Source: an uncultured Lachnospiraceae bacterium
Lineage (GTDB): Bacteria > Bacillota > Clostridia > Lachnospirales > Lachnospiraceae
DNA: 64,000 nucleotides
Direction: 5' to 3'
Assembly: GCA_902788555.1 (NCBI GenBank)
Contig: CADAKQ010000001.1
Coordinates: 62,001-126,000 of the forward strand
The notes under the pieces were generated by a model. The model was not told the DNA's origin, searched no databases, and worked only from the letters and a program-made list of their open reading frames with translations. Shown here piece after piece: positions 25,627 through 36,000 of this stretch; position 1 is the first letter of the stretch; every line of letters starts with the position of its first letter. Made by a program: the position numbers and the translations under genes.

Positions 25627-26805
25627 ATGGGTTTTTTTAAAGATTTTAAAAGAGATTTTGCACAGGCAGTAAATGAACTTATGCCTGATAAGGATGAGCT
25701 TGCAAATGAATATGATGATGAAGATATAGTCAATACATTTGACGCTAATGACAATGAGATAGATATAGCACCTGAGGATATGCTTGAAAATATTGATGAT
25801 ATCAATATAGATGCCTTTGATGAAGAAAAAACGAAGGAAAGCAGTGAGGTAGACATGGAGCCTGCTGCCGAATCTTCAGAAAAGGACGAGGAAGAGGAAT
25901 TTAACAGTATTCCCGAGGCTGAGATAGTTATTGATGAGAGTGGGGAAGATGCGATGGTAAACACTCTCGGAGATGATGAAGAGGAGACGGTAAAAGAGGA
26001 AATCCTTGAGGCCATGACAGATGAGGAGCTTGAAGCTGAAACAAAAGAAGATAGTTTAAGCGAGGCAGAAGAACCTTTGGATGAAGCATACGGAGATGAT
26101 GAGCTTAAGGCGGTAGATGCTTTAGATGAAGAAAACATGCTTGAAAATACTGAGGATGCACTTATGCTTGAACCGGAGGAAAGCGGACTTAGCGATGTGG
26201 ATTTGAGTCAGGCAGTTGAAGCGGCTATAAACATGAGAAATGAAGAAAAGGATTCGGCATATGAGGATAATTATGAGGAGGCAGATATGGCTGATATAGA
26301 AGAAAAAATAAATGACGAAGAGACAACAAAGGAAAAGGAACAGGAAGTAAACAGCATACTTGCTGATGACACAACTTATATTACCAAGGGAACGCTTATA
26401 AAGGGTAATATTGAAACAGATGGCGGAATAGATGTTATCGGTGCCGTAGAGGGTGATGTTAAATGTGCAGGTAAGCTTATTATCGGAGGATCGATCGAAG
26501 GAAATATCGAAGCGGGAGAGATATATGCCAATGCTGCCAAGATAAAGGGTGAAATAATTACCGAAGGAAGCGTAAAGATAGGTGTCGGAACAGTTGTGGT
26601 CGGAAATGTAACCGCTACTTCGGCAGTGATTGCCGGAGCGGTAAATGGTGACATAGATGTTCAGGGACCTGTAATTGTCGATTCGACGGCTGTTATAATG
26701 GGAGATATTAAATCCCGTTCGGTTCAGATAAATAACGGTGCCGTTATAGAGGGACGTTGTTCACAGTGTTACTCAGAGATAGATGTAAAGAGCTTTTTTG
26801 AATAG
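25627..26805 (+). CDS. Bactofilin (polymer-forming cytoskeletal protein) with long acidic N-terminal region
   Basis: Bactofilins form nucleotide-independent filaments of stacked beta-helix subunits, often at the membrane, and help position wall-synthesis or other machinery. Residues about 255-385 are the bactofilin (DUF583) domain: regularly spaced hydrophobic/Gly turns such as IKGNIETDGGIDVIGAVEGD, KLIIGGSIEGNIEAG and GAVNGDIDVQGPV. The first 250 residues are very rich in Glu and Asp, probably disordered, and begin with a short amphipathic helix (MGFFKDFKRDFAQAVNEL) that could bind membrane. Most bactofilins are under 200 residues, so 392 is long. An AGGAGG site precedes the ATG. pyrH starts 16 bases downstream, in the place where rpsB-tsf sit in many genomes. 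Confidence 0.85.
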   Translation: MGFFKDFKRDFAQAVNELMPDKDELANEYDDEDIVNTFDANDNEIDIAPEDMLENIDDINIDAFDEEKTKESSEVDMEPAAESSEKDEEEEFNSIPEAEIVIDESGEDAMVNTLGDDEEETVKEEILEAMTDEELEAETKEDSLSEAEEPLDEAYGDDELKAVDALDEENMLENTEDALMLEPEESGLSDVDLSQAVEAAINMRNEEKDSAYEDNYEEADMADIEEKINDEETTKEKEQEVNSILADDTTYITKGTLIKGNIETDGGIDVIGAVEGDVKCAGKLIIGGSIEGNIEAGEIYANAAKIKGEIITEGSVKIGVGTVVVGNVTATSAVIAGAVNGDIDVQGPVIVDSTAVIMGDIKSRSVQINNGAVIEGRCSQCYSEIDVKSFFE

Positions 26806-26821
26806 TAGGAGATATGACAAC

Positions 26822-27526
26822 ATGAAGATGAATAGAATATTATTAAAGCTTAGCGGAGAGGCTCTTGCAGGAGATAAGAAAACCGGCTTTGATGATGAGA
26901 CGGTATGTGAGGTTGCAGAGCAGATTAAGAAGGTTGTTGATAAAGGAATTCAGGTAAGCATAGTCATAGGCGGAGGAAACTTCTGGAGAGGAAGAACCTC
27001 TGAGCATATGGAAAGAGTTAAAGCAGACCAGATTGGAATGCTTGCAACAGTTATGAACTGTATGTATACAGCGGATGCACTTAGAAGACAGGGAATAAAA
27101 TCTCATATTATGACGCCTTTTATGTGTGGCAGTATGACAGAGCTTTTCAATAAGGACAAAGCGATAGAGTATCTTGAACAGGGAGAGGTATGCTTCTTTG
27201 CCGGAGGAACAGGACATCCGTATTTTTCAACGGATACAGCAACAGTACTTATGGCGGTTGAGGTAGAAAGTGATGCAATTCTTATGGCAAAGGCTATTGA
27301 CGGAGTGTATGACAGTGACCCGAAGATAAATCCCGATGCTAAAAAATATGAAAGCCTTAATATAAACGAGATAATTGATAAAAAGCTCGGGGTTATGGAT
27401 TTGGCTGCTGCAGTTCTTGCCATGGAAAATAAGATGCCGTTGCTTTTGTTTGGATTAAATGAAAAAGACAGTATTATAAAAACCGTTTCCGGTGAATTTA
27501 CCGGAACAATGGTTAAATGCGAATAA
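26822..27526 (+). CDS. pyrH: UMP kinase
   Basis: Phosphorylates UMP to UDP; a hexameric amino-acid-kinase family enzyme in the cytoplasm. LLKLSGEALAG, VIGGGNFWRGR, DQIGMLATVMN, FFAGGTGHPYFSTDTA and DGVYDSDPK are all typical. ATG 26822 was chosen (234 residues): GGAG at 26808-26811 lies ten bases upstream and the family starts just before LLKLSGEAL. An in-frame ATG at 26798 lies inside the bactofilin gene and has no suitable site. pyrH-frr-uppS-cdsA-dxr-rseP-ispG-polC is a conserved Firmicute order. Confidence 0.96.
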   Translation: MKMNRILLKLSGEALAGDKKTGFDDETVCEVAEQIKKVVDKGIQVSIVIGGGNFWRGRTSEHMERVKADQIGMLATVMNCMYTADALRRQGIKSHIMTPFMCGSMTELFNKDKAIEYLEQGEVCFFAGGTGHPYFSTDTATVLMAVEVESDAILMAKAIDGVYDSDPKINPDAKKYESLNINEIIDKKLGVMDLAAAVLAMENKMPLLLFGLNEKDSIIKTVSGEFTGTMVKCE

Positions 27527-27563
27527 AATACATATTTAATAATAGAAAGATGAGGGAAAAATA

Positions 27564-28109
27564 ATGTTAAAACAATACGAAGAAAAAATGGAAAAATCAG
27601 TTGAAAGCTTAAGGTCGGAATATGCAAGTATAAGAGCAGGAAGAGCCAATCCGCATATTTTAGATAAATTAAGAGTGGATTATTATGGAACACCATCTCC
27701 TCTTCAGCAGGTTGCAAATATTACGGTTCCTGAAGCAAGAACTATCATAATTCAGCCGTGGGAAGCAAGCCTCATAAAAGAGATAGAGAAGGCTATACTT
27801 ACTTCAGATCTCGGAGTTACTCCGAATAACGATGGAAAAGCGGTTATAATCAATTTCCCTGAGCTTACTGAGGACAGAAGAAAGGAAATGGTTAAGGACG
27901 TTAAGAAAAAAGGTGAGGCTGCTAAGGTTGCTGTAAGAAATGTAAGAAGAGATGCCAATGATGCAGTAAAGAAAATGAATAAATCAAATGAATTATCAGA
28001 TGACGAATTAAAGGATAATGAAGATAAAATTCAGAAGATGACGGATAAATATATAAATCAGATTGATAAAGCTATCGAAGAAAAATCAAAAGAGATACTT
28101 ACTGTTTAA
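27564..28109 (+). CDS. frr: Ribosome recycling factor
   Basis: With EF-G, splits the post-termination ribosome. The 181 residues include SIRAGRANPHILDKLRVDYYG, TPLQQ-like SPLQQVANITVPEART, PWEASLIKEIEKAI and GKAVIINFPELTEDRRKE, all diagnostic. Length is within the usual 180-185. A GATGAGGG site precedes the ATG. Placed after pyrH as in almost all bacteria. Confidence 0.97.
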   Translation: MLKQYEEKMEKSVESLRSEYASIRAGRANPHILDKLRVDYYGTPSPLQQVANITVPEARTIIIQPWEASLIKEIEKAILTSDLGVTPNNDGKAVIINFPELTEDRRKEMVKDVKKKGEAAKVAVRNVRRDANDAVKKMNKSNELSDDELKDNEDKIQKMTDKYINQIDKAIEEKSKEILTV

Positions 28110-28124
28110 TTATGGAGGGAGAAT

Positions 28125-28850
28125 TTGGAAAAGGTAATTGATGGAGAAAAGCTTACAATTCCGACTCACGTTGCTGTCATAATGGACGGTAACGGAAGGT
28201 GGGCGAAAAAAAGGCTTATGCCGAGAAATTTCGGACACAAGGCCGGAGCAAAGGCAATTGAAAGAATTAGCAGTGATGCGAAGGAGCTTGGAATAAAATA
28301 TCTTACCGTATATGCATTCTCGACGGAAAATTGGAAGCGTTCTGTTGAAGAGGTCTCAGGTATAATGAATATATTAAGGGATTATCTTGACATATGCATA
28401 AAGGATGCCGAAAAAAACAGGATGCGTGTAAGAGTTTTGGGTGACCGCACGGCTCTTGATAAGGATATAATCGATAAGATAGAAGAGCTTGAAGGCGTTA
28501 CAAGCGTGTATGATGAGTTCAATTTTAACATAGCCATCAATTATGGTGGTCGTGATGATATAAGGCGCGGAATTGAAAAAATACTTGCCGATTACAAAGA
28601 AGGAAAGCTTGATGGGAATATAACCGAGGCACTTATTTCATCTTATCTTGATACCAAGGATATGCCTGATCCGGATCTTCTTATAAGAACAAGCGGAGAA
28701 TTAAGGCTTTCCAATTTTCTTATATGGCAGCTCGCATATACCGAGTTTTACTTTACGGATTGTCTGTGGCCGGATTTTGATAAGGATGAGCTTATAAAAG
28801 CAATAAGATATTACAATGGTAGAGATAGAAGATATGGCGGGGTAAAATAA
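28125..28850 (+). CDS. uppS: Isoprenyl transferase / undecaprenyl diphosphate synthase
   Basis: Cis-prenyltransferase that builds the C55 lipid carrier for cell-wall synthesis. The motifs are VAVIMDGNGRWAKKR (catalytic Asp), GHKAGA, YAFSTENWKRS, INYGGRDDI and DLLIRTSGELRLSNFLIWQ. The start is TTG 28125, with GGAGG at 28114-28118 six bases away; no ATG lies before the conserved part. The protein has 241 residues. It is followed immediately (zero gap) by cdsA, so the two are probably coupled. Confidence 0.96.
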   Translation: MEKVIDGEKLTIPTHVAVIMDGNGRWAKKRLMPRNFGHKAGAKAIERISSDAKELGIKYLTVYAFSTENWKRSVEEVSGIMNILRDYLDICIKDAEKNRMRVRVLGDRTALDKDIIDKIEELEGVTSVYDEFNFNIAINYGGRDDIRRGIEKILADYKEGKLDGNITEALISSYLDTKDMPDPDLLIRTSGELRLSNFLIWQLAYTEFYFTDCLWPDFDKDELIKAIRYYNGRDRRYGGVK

Positions 28851-29654
28851 ATGTTTAAACAGAGACTTATGAGTGGAATAGTTCTTGTTATTATTGCAGT
28901 GGCTGTACTTTATTTTGGCGGTTACGTGACAGGTGTGTTTACTCTGCTTCTTTCCGTAGGAGGAATGTTTGAGCTTTTAAGAATATATAATCAGCACAAC
29001 AAGGTTCTCGGATATGCAGGATATGCTGCGACCTTTGCTTATTATCTGCTGCTTTTTACAGATGGAAGAAAATATATCCTTTTCATGTTCATATTGGCTA
29101 TTTTGCTTATACTCGGAATATATGTGTTTGCATATCCAAAGTATACTGATAAGGATATAATGGCTGTTATATTTTCATTTTTCTATACTGCATTTATGCT
29201 TTCGTATGTTTATGAAATAAGAATACTGCCACACGGCGGTATACTCGTCATAATGATATTTATATGCTCATGGGTAAATGATACGCTCGCTTACTGTACA
29301 GGTGTCACGATGGGCAAGCATAAGATGTCTCCGAAGCTTAGTCCCAAAAAAAGTGTAGAAGGACTTATCGGCGGTCTGTTAGGTTCGGCAGTAGTCGGAG
29401 GAATCTATGGATATTTCTTCGATAAATATGTATATACAATCGAAAACAGTGTATTGGTATTTGCTCTTATAGGGTTTGCGGGAGCAGTGGTAGCAGTTAT
29501 CGGTGATTTAACTGCTTCAGCTATAAAAAGAAATAATGATATAAAGGATTACAGCAAGCTTATACCGGGACATGGTGGAATACTTGACAGGTTCGACAGT
29601 ATAATATTTACTGCTCCGGTTATTTACTACCTTATGACATTTATGATTAAATAG
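28851..29654 (+). CDS. cdsA: Phosphatidate cytidylyltransferase
   Basis: Integral membrane enzyme that makes CDP-diacylglycerol from phosphatidate and CTP, the branch point of phospholipid synthesis. The 267 residues contain about eight hydrophobic helices and the C-terminal family signature, here SPKKSVEGLIGG and DLTASAIKRNNDIKDYS followed by PGHGGILDRFDS. The ATG directly abuts the uppS stop codon. Length matches the family. Confidence 0.95.
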   Translation: MFKQRLMSGIVLVIIAVAVLYFGGYVTGVFTLLLSVGGMFELLRIYNQHNKVLGYAGYAATFAYYLLLFTDGRKYILFMFILAILLILGIYVFAYPKYTDKDIMAVIFSFFYTAFMLSYVYEIRILPHGGILVIMIFICSWVNDTLAYCTGVTMGKHKMSPKLSPKKSVEGLIGGLLGSAVVGGIYGYFFDKYVYTIENSVLVFALIGFAGAVVAVIGDLTASAIKRNNDIKDYSKLIPGHGGILDRFDSIIFTAPVIYYLMTFMIK

Positions 29655-29670
29655 TTGATTTGGAGGATAT

Positions 29671-30813
29671 ATGAAATACATTTCAATTATCGGTTCAACA
29701 GGGTCAATCGGAACCCAGAGCCTCGATATTGTAAGAACAAATGAGGATTTAAAGGTAGTTGCCTTAGCAGCAGGAAGCAACATTACGCTGCTCGAAAAAC
29801 AGGCAAGAGAATTTAAACCTGACATAATAGGAATTTGGGATGAGGACAAGGCAAAGGAATTAAGAATCGCCTTGTCTGAATTTGACATAAGAATAGTTTC
29901 CGGTATGGATGGACTTATAGAGGTTGCAACATATGAAAAAGCAGAAATAGTCATAACCGCTATAGTCGGTATGATAGGGATAAAGCCTACGGTAGAGGCT
30001 ATAAAAGCCGGAAAGGATATAGCTCTTGCCAATAAAGAAACCTTAGTCACGGCAGGTCATATAATAATGCCTCTTGCAAAGGAAAAGGGTGTGAACATAC
30101 TTCCTGTTGACAGTGAGCATTCCGCGATATTTCAATGTATTCACGGAGAAGAAAATAATAAAATCAGCAGACTGTTGATAACTGCTTCAGGTGGACCGTT
30201 CAGAGGTAAAACAAGAAAAGAGCTTGAAAATGTAACCGTTTCCGATGCTTTAAAGCATCCTAACTGGTCTATGGGACATAAAATAACCATAGATTCTGCT
30301 ACAATGGTCAATAAGGGACTGGAGGTTATAGAAGCAAGATGGCTTTTTGATGTAGAGCCTTCCCATATAGAGGTGGTAGTCCAGCCGCAAAGCATAATAC
30401 ATTCTATGGTAGAGTTTAATGATGGAGCAGTAAAGGCACAGCTTGGGACACCGGATATGAAGCTTCCTATACAATACGCTTTATTCTATCCTGAAAGAAG
30501 AAATCTTGCAGGTGAAAGACTTGATTTTACAAAAATGAACGGAATAATAATAGAAAAACCTGACAAAGAAGTGTTTAAAGGACTTGATTTTGCATATACT
30601 TCATTAGAAAAGGGCGGTTCCATGCCGACAGTATTCAATGCTGCAAATGAAAAAGCAGTAGCCCTTTTCCTAAATGAAAAAATCAAATTTCTTGAAATAT
30701 ACGACATAATAGAAAAGTGTATGAGCGTGCACAAAATAATACAGAATCCAACGCTCGAAGACATACTAAACACACAAAACGAGGTAAATGAATATATTAA
30801 TAAAATTATTTAA
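29671..30813 (+). CDS. dxr: 1-deoxy-D-xylulose 5-phosphate reductoisomerase
   Basis: NADPH-dependent second step of the MEP isoprenoid pathway. The N-terminal NADPH loop GSTGSIGTQSLDIV, LANKETLVTAGHI, the active-site stretch LPVDSEHSAIFQC, ASGGPFR, HPNWSMGHKITIDSATMVNKG and VHPQS-like VVQPQSIIHSMVEF are clear. The protein has 380 residues. A TGGAGG site precedes the ATG. uppS (product consumer), dxr and ispG (pathway members) share this operon, so precursor and lipid-carrier synthesis are physically linked. Confidence 0.97.
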   Translation: MKYISIIGSTGSIGTQSLDIVRTNEDLKVVALAAGSNITLLEKQAREFKPDIIGIWDEDKAKELRIALSEFDIRIVSGMDGLIEVATYEKAEIVITAIVGMIGIKPTVEAIKAGKDIALANKETLVTAGHIIMPLAKEKGVNILPVDSEHSAIFQCIHGEENNKISRLLITASGGPFRGKTRKELENVTVSDALKHPNWSMGHKITIDSATMVNKGLEVIEARWLFDVEPSHIEVVVQPQSIIHSMVEFNDGAVKAQLGTPDMKLPIQYALFYPERRNLAGERLDFTKMNGIIIEKPDKEVFKGLDFAYTSLEKGGSMPTVFNAANEKAVALFLNEKIKFLEIYDIIEKCMSVHKIIQNPTLEDILNTQNEVNEYINKII

Positions 30814-30844
30814 TCAAAAAACCTCAAAAGCAGAGGAGTAAACT

Positions 30845-31906
30845 ATGAATATAATATTGATAATTCTTGTGTTTGGAATTGTGGTTTTCTTCCATGAATT
30901 CGGCCATTTTATTGTTGCAAAGGCAAATCATATAGCAGTAACAGAGTTCTCCATAGGAATGGGACCCGCAATTTTTTCGTTTAAGAAAAAAGAAACAAAA
31001 TATTCGCTAAGAATCCTGCCGATAGGCGGATACTGTATGATGCTTGGAGAAAATGAAGACAGTGATGATGAAAATTCATTTTCCAACAAAAGCGTATTGG
31101 CAAGAATACTTGTTATAGCGGCAGGACCGTTTTTTAACTTTATACTTGCACTGATTTTTTCCGTAATACTTATAATAGGCTGCGGCTATGATGAGGCAAA
31201 AGTTTCGGAAGTGAGCGAAACGGGAGCAGCTTACGAAGCAGGAATTGAGGCAGGCGATACTATTCTGGAAATAGGCGGAAAAAAGGTTCATTTCTTTAGG
31301 GAAGTACAGATATATATGATGGTAAACGATTCCTCAAAGCCGGTTGATATCGTTGTGAAAAAAGCAGACGGAACAATAAAAAAAGTAACCGTGTCGCCTA
31401 AACAGGCAGATGATGGCAATTACTATCTCGGAATATCAAGACAGGGTTATAATGTTGCCACAAAGGGAGCGGGAGAAACCATAAAATACGCTTTTTATGA
31501 GACAAAATACTGGGTTGATGCAACCTTTTCGAGTCTCAGGATGATATTTACAGGCGGAGTAAAAAGTGGTGATATAATGGGACCTGTCGGAGTAGGCGGA
31601 GCATTCAATGACATCATAGAAGAGGTTAAAGAAGAAAGCCACACCTTCAAAGAAACAGTTATAAATATTATATTAAATATGATTAACTGGTGTATTCTTC
31701 TTAGCGTAAACTTAGGTATTATGAATCTTCTTCCGGTCCCGGCTTTAGATGGTGGAAGACTTTTATTCCTGTTTATCGAGGCGATAAGAAGAAAGAAGAT
31801 ACCGCAGGAAAAGGAAGCGTTTGTCAACATGATAGGCTTCGCACTTTTGATGGTGCTTATGGTGCTTGTTTTTTTCAATGATATTAAAAATGTATTTTTC
31901 TCATGA
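30845..31906 (+). CDS. rseP: Site-2 intramembrane metalloprotease RseP/RasP
   Basis: Membrane zinc protease that cuts anti-sigma factors and signal-peptide remnants inside the membrane. The first helix carries HEFGHF (two His ligands and the catalytic Glu), a single PDZ domain lies at about 115-190 (AGDTILEIGGKKV), and the last part has NLLPVPALDGGRLLF, which supplies the third ligand Asp. Four membrane helices are evident. The 353-residue length is usual for Firmicutes, which have one PDZ domain. Its targets here are unknown. Confidence 0.95.
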   Translation: MNIILIILVFGIVVFFHEFGHFIVAKANHIAVTEFSIGMGPAIFSFKKKETKYSLRILPIGGYCMMLGENEDSDDENSFSNKSVLARILVIAAGPFFNFILALIFSVILIIGCGYDEAKVSEVSETGAAYEAGIEAGDTILEIGGKKVHFFREVQIYMMVNDSSKPVDIVVKKADGTIKKVTVSPKQADDGNYYLGISRQGYNVATKGAGETIKYAFYETKYWVDATFSSLRMIFTGGVKSGDIMGPVGVGGAFNDIIEEVKEESHTFKETVINIILNMINWCILLSVNLGIMNLLPVPALDGGRLLFLFIEAIRRKKIPQEKEAFVNMIGFALLMVLMVLVFFNDIKNVFFS

Positions 31907-31930
31907 TAAGTATAAGGAAAGGCTTTGAAT

Positions 31931-32998
31931 ATGGATAAAACATATAGAGAAAAGACCAAACAGATAAAAATAGGAGATGTAGTCATAGGCGGTGGAGCGC
32001 CTATAGCTATTCAGTCTATGACCAATACCGAAACCTCGGATATTGATAAAACGGTAGAACAGATTATAAGACTTGAGAAGGCGGGCTGTCAGATAATTCG
32101 TGCTACAGCAAATTCAAAAAAAGCGGCAGAAAGCTTTGATAAGATAAAGGAGCGTATACATATACCTATTGTTGCGGATATACATTTTGATTACAGACTT
32201 GCTATATCTGCCATAGAGCACGGCGCAGATAAGATAAGAATAAATCCGGGCAATATCGGGGGAGAGGACAGGCTAAAGGTCGTTGTTGATGCCGCAAAAA
32301 AGAAAAATATACCGATAAGAGTTGGTGTAAATTCCGGTTCGCTTGAAAAGGCTCTTATAGAAAAATACGGCGGAGTAACTGCGGAAGGTATTGTTGAGAG
32401 TGCACTTGACAAGGTTAGAATGATAGAGGAGTGCGATTATGACAATATTGTTATAAGCATAAAGTCCTCCGATGTTTTGATGTGTGTAAAGGCACATGAG
32501 CTGATTGCGGACAAAACCATATATCCGTTACATGTCGGCATAACAGAGGCGGGAACGGTAAATCTTGGCAATATTAAATCAGGTATAGGCTTGGGACTTA
32601 TACTGAGCAAGGGAATAGGAGATACGATAAGAGTTTCGCTTACAGGAGATCCTGTTGAGGAAATAATATCCGCAAAGACTATACTCAGGACACTCGGACT
32701 TAGAAAGGGTGGAATAGAGCTTGTATCCTGTCCGACCTGTGGAAGAACCAAGATAGACATGATAGGACTTGCAAATTCGGTAGAAAAGCTTATACAGGAG
32801 TATGACAATCTGAATATCAAGGTGGCAGTCATGGGATGTGCCGTAAACGGACCCGGAGAGGCAAGAGAAGCTGATATAGGAGTAGCAGGCGGAATCGGAG
32901 AAGGACTTCTTATCAAAAAAGGTGAGATAGTTAAAAAGCTTCCGCAGGAAGAGCTTCTTTCTGCCCTTAAGGAAGAGCTTGATAATTGGACGATATAA
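31931..32998 (+). CDS. ispG: 4-hydroxy-3-methylbut-2-enyl diphosphate synthase (IspG/GcpE)
   Basis: [4Fe-4S] enzyme of the MEP pathway. The 355 residues include GGGAPIAIQSMTNT, CQIIRATAN, PIVADIHFDYRLA, KIRINPGNIG, and the cluster cysteines in SCPTCGRT and VMGCAVNGPGEA. I chose ATG 31931 because AAGGAAAGG (31914-31922) is eight bases away; TTG 31925, two codons earlier, is too close to that site. The short form without the extra domain of plant and chlamydial enzymes is normal for Firmicutes. Confidence 0.96.
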   Translation: MDKTYREKTKQIKIGDVVIGGGAPIAIQSMTNTETSDIDKTVEQIIRLEKAGCQIIRATANSKKAAESFDKIKERIHIPIVADIHFDYRLAISAIEHGADKIRINPGNIGGEDRLKVVVDAAKKKNIPIRVGVNSGSLEKALIEKYGGVTAEGIVESALDKVRMIEECDYDNIVISIKSSDVLMCVKAHELIADKTIYPLHVGITEAGTVNLGNIKSGIGLGLILSKGIGDTIRVSLTGDPVEEIISAKTILRTLGLRKGGIELVSCPTCGRTKIDMIGLANSVEKLIQEYDNLNIKVAVMGCAVNGPGEAREADIGVAGGIGEGLLIKKGEIVKKLPQEELLSALKEELDNWTI

Positions 32999-33024
32999 AG
33001 CGTAAGATGTCTTATAATCGCTTT
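32997..33024 (+). other. Stem-loop in the ispG-polC gap
   Basis: AAAGCG (32997-33002) and TAAGA (33003-33007) pair with TCTTA (33010-33014) and CGCTTT (33019-33024), with a TAAT bulge on the 3' side. It begins within the ispG stop codon and ends two bases before the AAAGGAGG ribosome site of polC. It lacks a T-run for termination, so a role in polC translation or mRNA processing is as likely as attenuation. Confidence 0.4.
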
Positions 33025-33043
33025 TAAAGGAGGAAAACACAGG

Positions 33044-36000
33044 GTGGCAGGTAAAATATTTAAAGATGTCTTCCCGGGTTTAAGATTATCAAACGATATA
33101 GAGGATCTGATAAATCAGTCTGAAGTCACAGGAATAACCATGTTCGAGAGCAAGAAGAAGATGGTTATTTCTATATTGAGCAATAATCTTATTCCAAAGA
33201 GAATGATATATAAAGCAGAAAGTGAAATATCCAACTTTGTATTCCCAAAACAGCAGGGACTTTGTATTATAGATGAACATTTCAAGCTGTCAAGCCAGTA
33301 CAGGCTTGCTCAGCTTACAGAAGAATATAAAGAGAGCTTTCTTCTCGAGATGAAAAATAACAGCTACATATGCTACAGATTTATGTCCCGCGGTGAATGG
33401 TATTGCAATGATGACAATGTACTCACTCTGGCACTGGAGGATTCAAGTCTTGCAAGAAACCATTCAAGAGCTATTAAGGAATATCTCGAAAAAACCTACG
33501 AAGAAAGGCTTGGTTTAAAGATAAAGGTCGGCTTTGACTTTACGGATGAGCAAAAGACCTCTCTTCGTGCTGCAAACGATATTATATTAAGACAGGAGCT
33601 TAGAAATATCGAAGAATTGAATGAGATAAATAAACCAAAGAATAAAAGAAACGAAAAGGAAGAAAGTGCTTCTTTGGATGGTGGGAAAAACCCAAATACA
33701 GGAACAAAAGAAAAAGCAAATAAAGAGAGACAAAAAAATCAAAGCACTGTGGCGGGCGGAGAGACAAAAAAATTGCCTTTTGAAAAAAGAAGTAAGGAAA
33801 AATATAGTAAAAATCCGGAATATAAGTATGATGAAAATGTCATATACGGCAGAAATTGTGAAGGTGAAATTGTAAATATAAGTGATGTATTCGACGGAAT
33901 AGGTGTTACCTGTATAAGAGGACAAATTATCACTCTTGAAGACAGAGAACTAAAAAGCGGTAAATATATCATAAACGGGACGATAACTGACTTTACCGAT
34001 ACGATAGCCTTCAAGGTATTTGTTGCACCTGATGATAGGGCTCCCTTACTTGAGGAGCTTAAATTAAACGGATTTTATATTATAAAGGGTGTTCCTCAGT
34101 ACGATACATATCAAAGAGAGCTTGCTGTTTCTTCCATAAGCGGTATAAAGCCGATAAATGATTTCAGAGAAAAGCGTATGGATACCTATCCTGAAAAAAG
34201 GGTTGAACTGCATCTTCATACTGTAATGAGTGAGATGGACAGTGTTGTTGATATAGAAAAAGTGATAAAACGCGCAAAAGAGTGGGGTCACAAGGCATTG
34301 GCGATAACCGACCATGGCTGTGTTCAGGCGTTCCCGGTAGCTAATCACTGTATAAAGCCGGATGAAGATTTTAAAATTATCTACGGAGTCGAAGGATACT
34401 TTGTGGATGATTTAAAGGACCTCATTTTAAATGATAAAGGACAGAATATTGATTCGGAATATGTGGTATTTGACATAGAAACCACAGGTTTAAGCCCTAA
34501 ACATAATAAGATAATAGAGATAGGTGCGGTAAGGATAAAGGACGGAAAAATATGTGATACCTACAATAAGTTTGTAAATCCTGAGGTAGCTATACCTTAC
34601 AGTATAACTAAGCTTACCTCTATAAACGATATGATGGTTAAGGATGCACCGACTATAGAAACCATACTTCCGGATTTTCTTGATTATGTGGGAGATGCAA
34701 TAATGGTTGCCCACAATGCAAGCTTTGATACGGGATTTATACGTGAATTTGCAAATAGACAGGGACTTCCTTTTGATTATACTATTGTGGATACCATGAC
34801 ACTTGCCCATGTGCTTATACCTGAGCTTGGTAAGTATACGCTGGACAGACTTTGCAAGCAGTTCGGAGTATCTCTTGAAAACCATCACAGGGCCTGTGAT
34901 GATGCGTATGCTACTGCCGAAATATTTGTAAAGATGCTTAAAATGATACATGAAAAGGGAGCGGATACAATAAGTGAGCTGAATATGATAGGCTCGGCAT
35001 CTGCTGATAAGATAAAGAAGGCAAGAACCTATCATGGCATAATACTTGTCAAAAATGATATAGGACGTGTGAACCTATACAGGCTGATATCGGAATCACA
35101 TATAAATTATTTTAACAGAAGACCGAGAATGCCGAAAAGTCTCATAAATAAATACCGTGAGGGACTTATAATCGGCTCTGCCTGTGAAGCGGGAGAGCTG
35201 TATCAGGCTGTTTTAAATGATGCAAGCGAGGATGAGATAACAAGACTTTGCAATTTCTACGACTACTACGAGATACAGCCTACAGGCAATAATATGTTCA
35301 TGATTAAAAATGAAAAGCTTTCAAATGTGAATTCGGTTGAGGATATTGAAAACCTAAACAGGAGGATTGTCGAGCTTGGAAGGCAATTCGGCAAACCTGT
35401 TGTTGCAACCTGTGATGTGCATTTCCTCGATCCGGAGGATGAAATATACAGAAGTATTATACTCGCAGGTCAGGGCTTTGATGATGCTGATGAGCAGCCA
35501 CCTCTTTACTTTAGAACAACCGAGGAGATGCTTCGTGAATTTGAATATCTCGGTAGTGATGTGGCAAAGGAGATAGTTATAACCAATACCAACAAGATTG
35601 CTGATATGATAGAAAAAATATCGCCTGTTCGTCCGGATAAATGTCCGCCTGTTATCGAAAACTCCGACGAAACACTTACGAAGATATGCTACGATAAGGC
35701 GCATGAGATATATGGACCGAACCTTCCGGATATAGTAAAAAACAGACTTGATAAGGAACTTAATTCCATTATCTCAAACGGATTTGCCGTTATGTATATC
35801 ATAGCACAAAAGCTTGTGTGGAAATCCAATGAAGACGGATATCTGGTTGGCTCAAGAGGCTCGGTTGGTTCCTCCTTTGTGGCGACCATGGCAGGTATAA
35901 CGGAGGTTAATCCTCTTCCGGCACATTATATATGTCCACACTGCTACTACGTGGATTTTGATTCGGATGCCGTAAAGCAGTATGAAGGACAGTCGGGATG

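Noticed and set aside
25605..26138. Reverse-strand Ser-rich frame of 177 codons
   Set aside because: It is the antisense image of the Glu/Asp-rich bactofilin region; no ribosome site and no family.
33013..33018. TATAAT before polC as an own promoter
   Set aside because: No -35 box at proper spacing; the bases lie inside a stem-loop.
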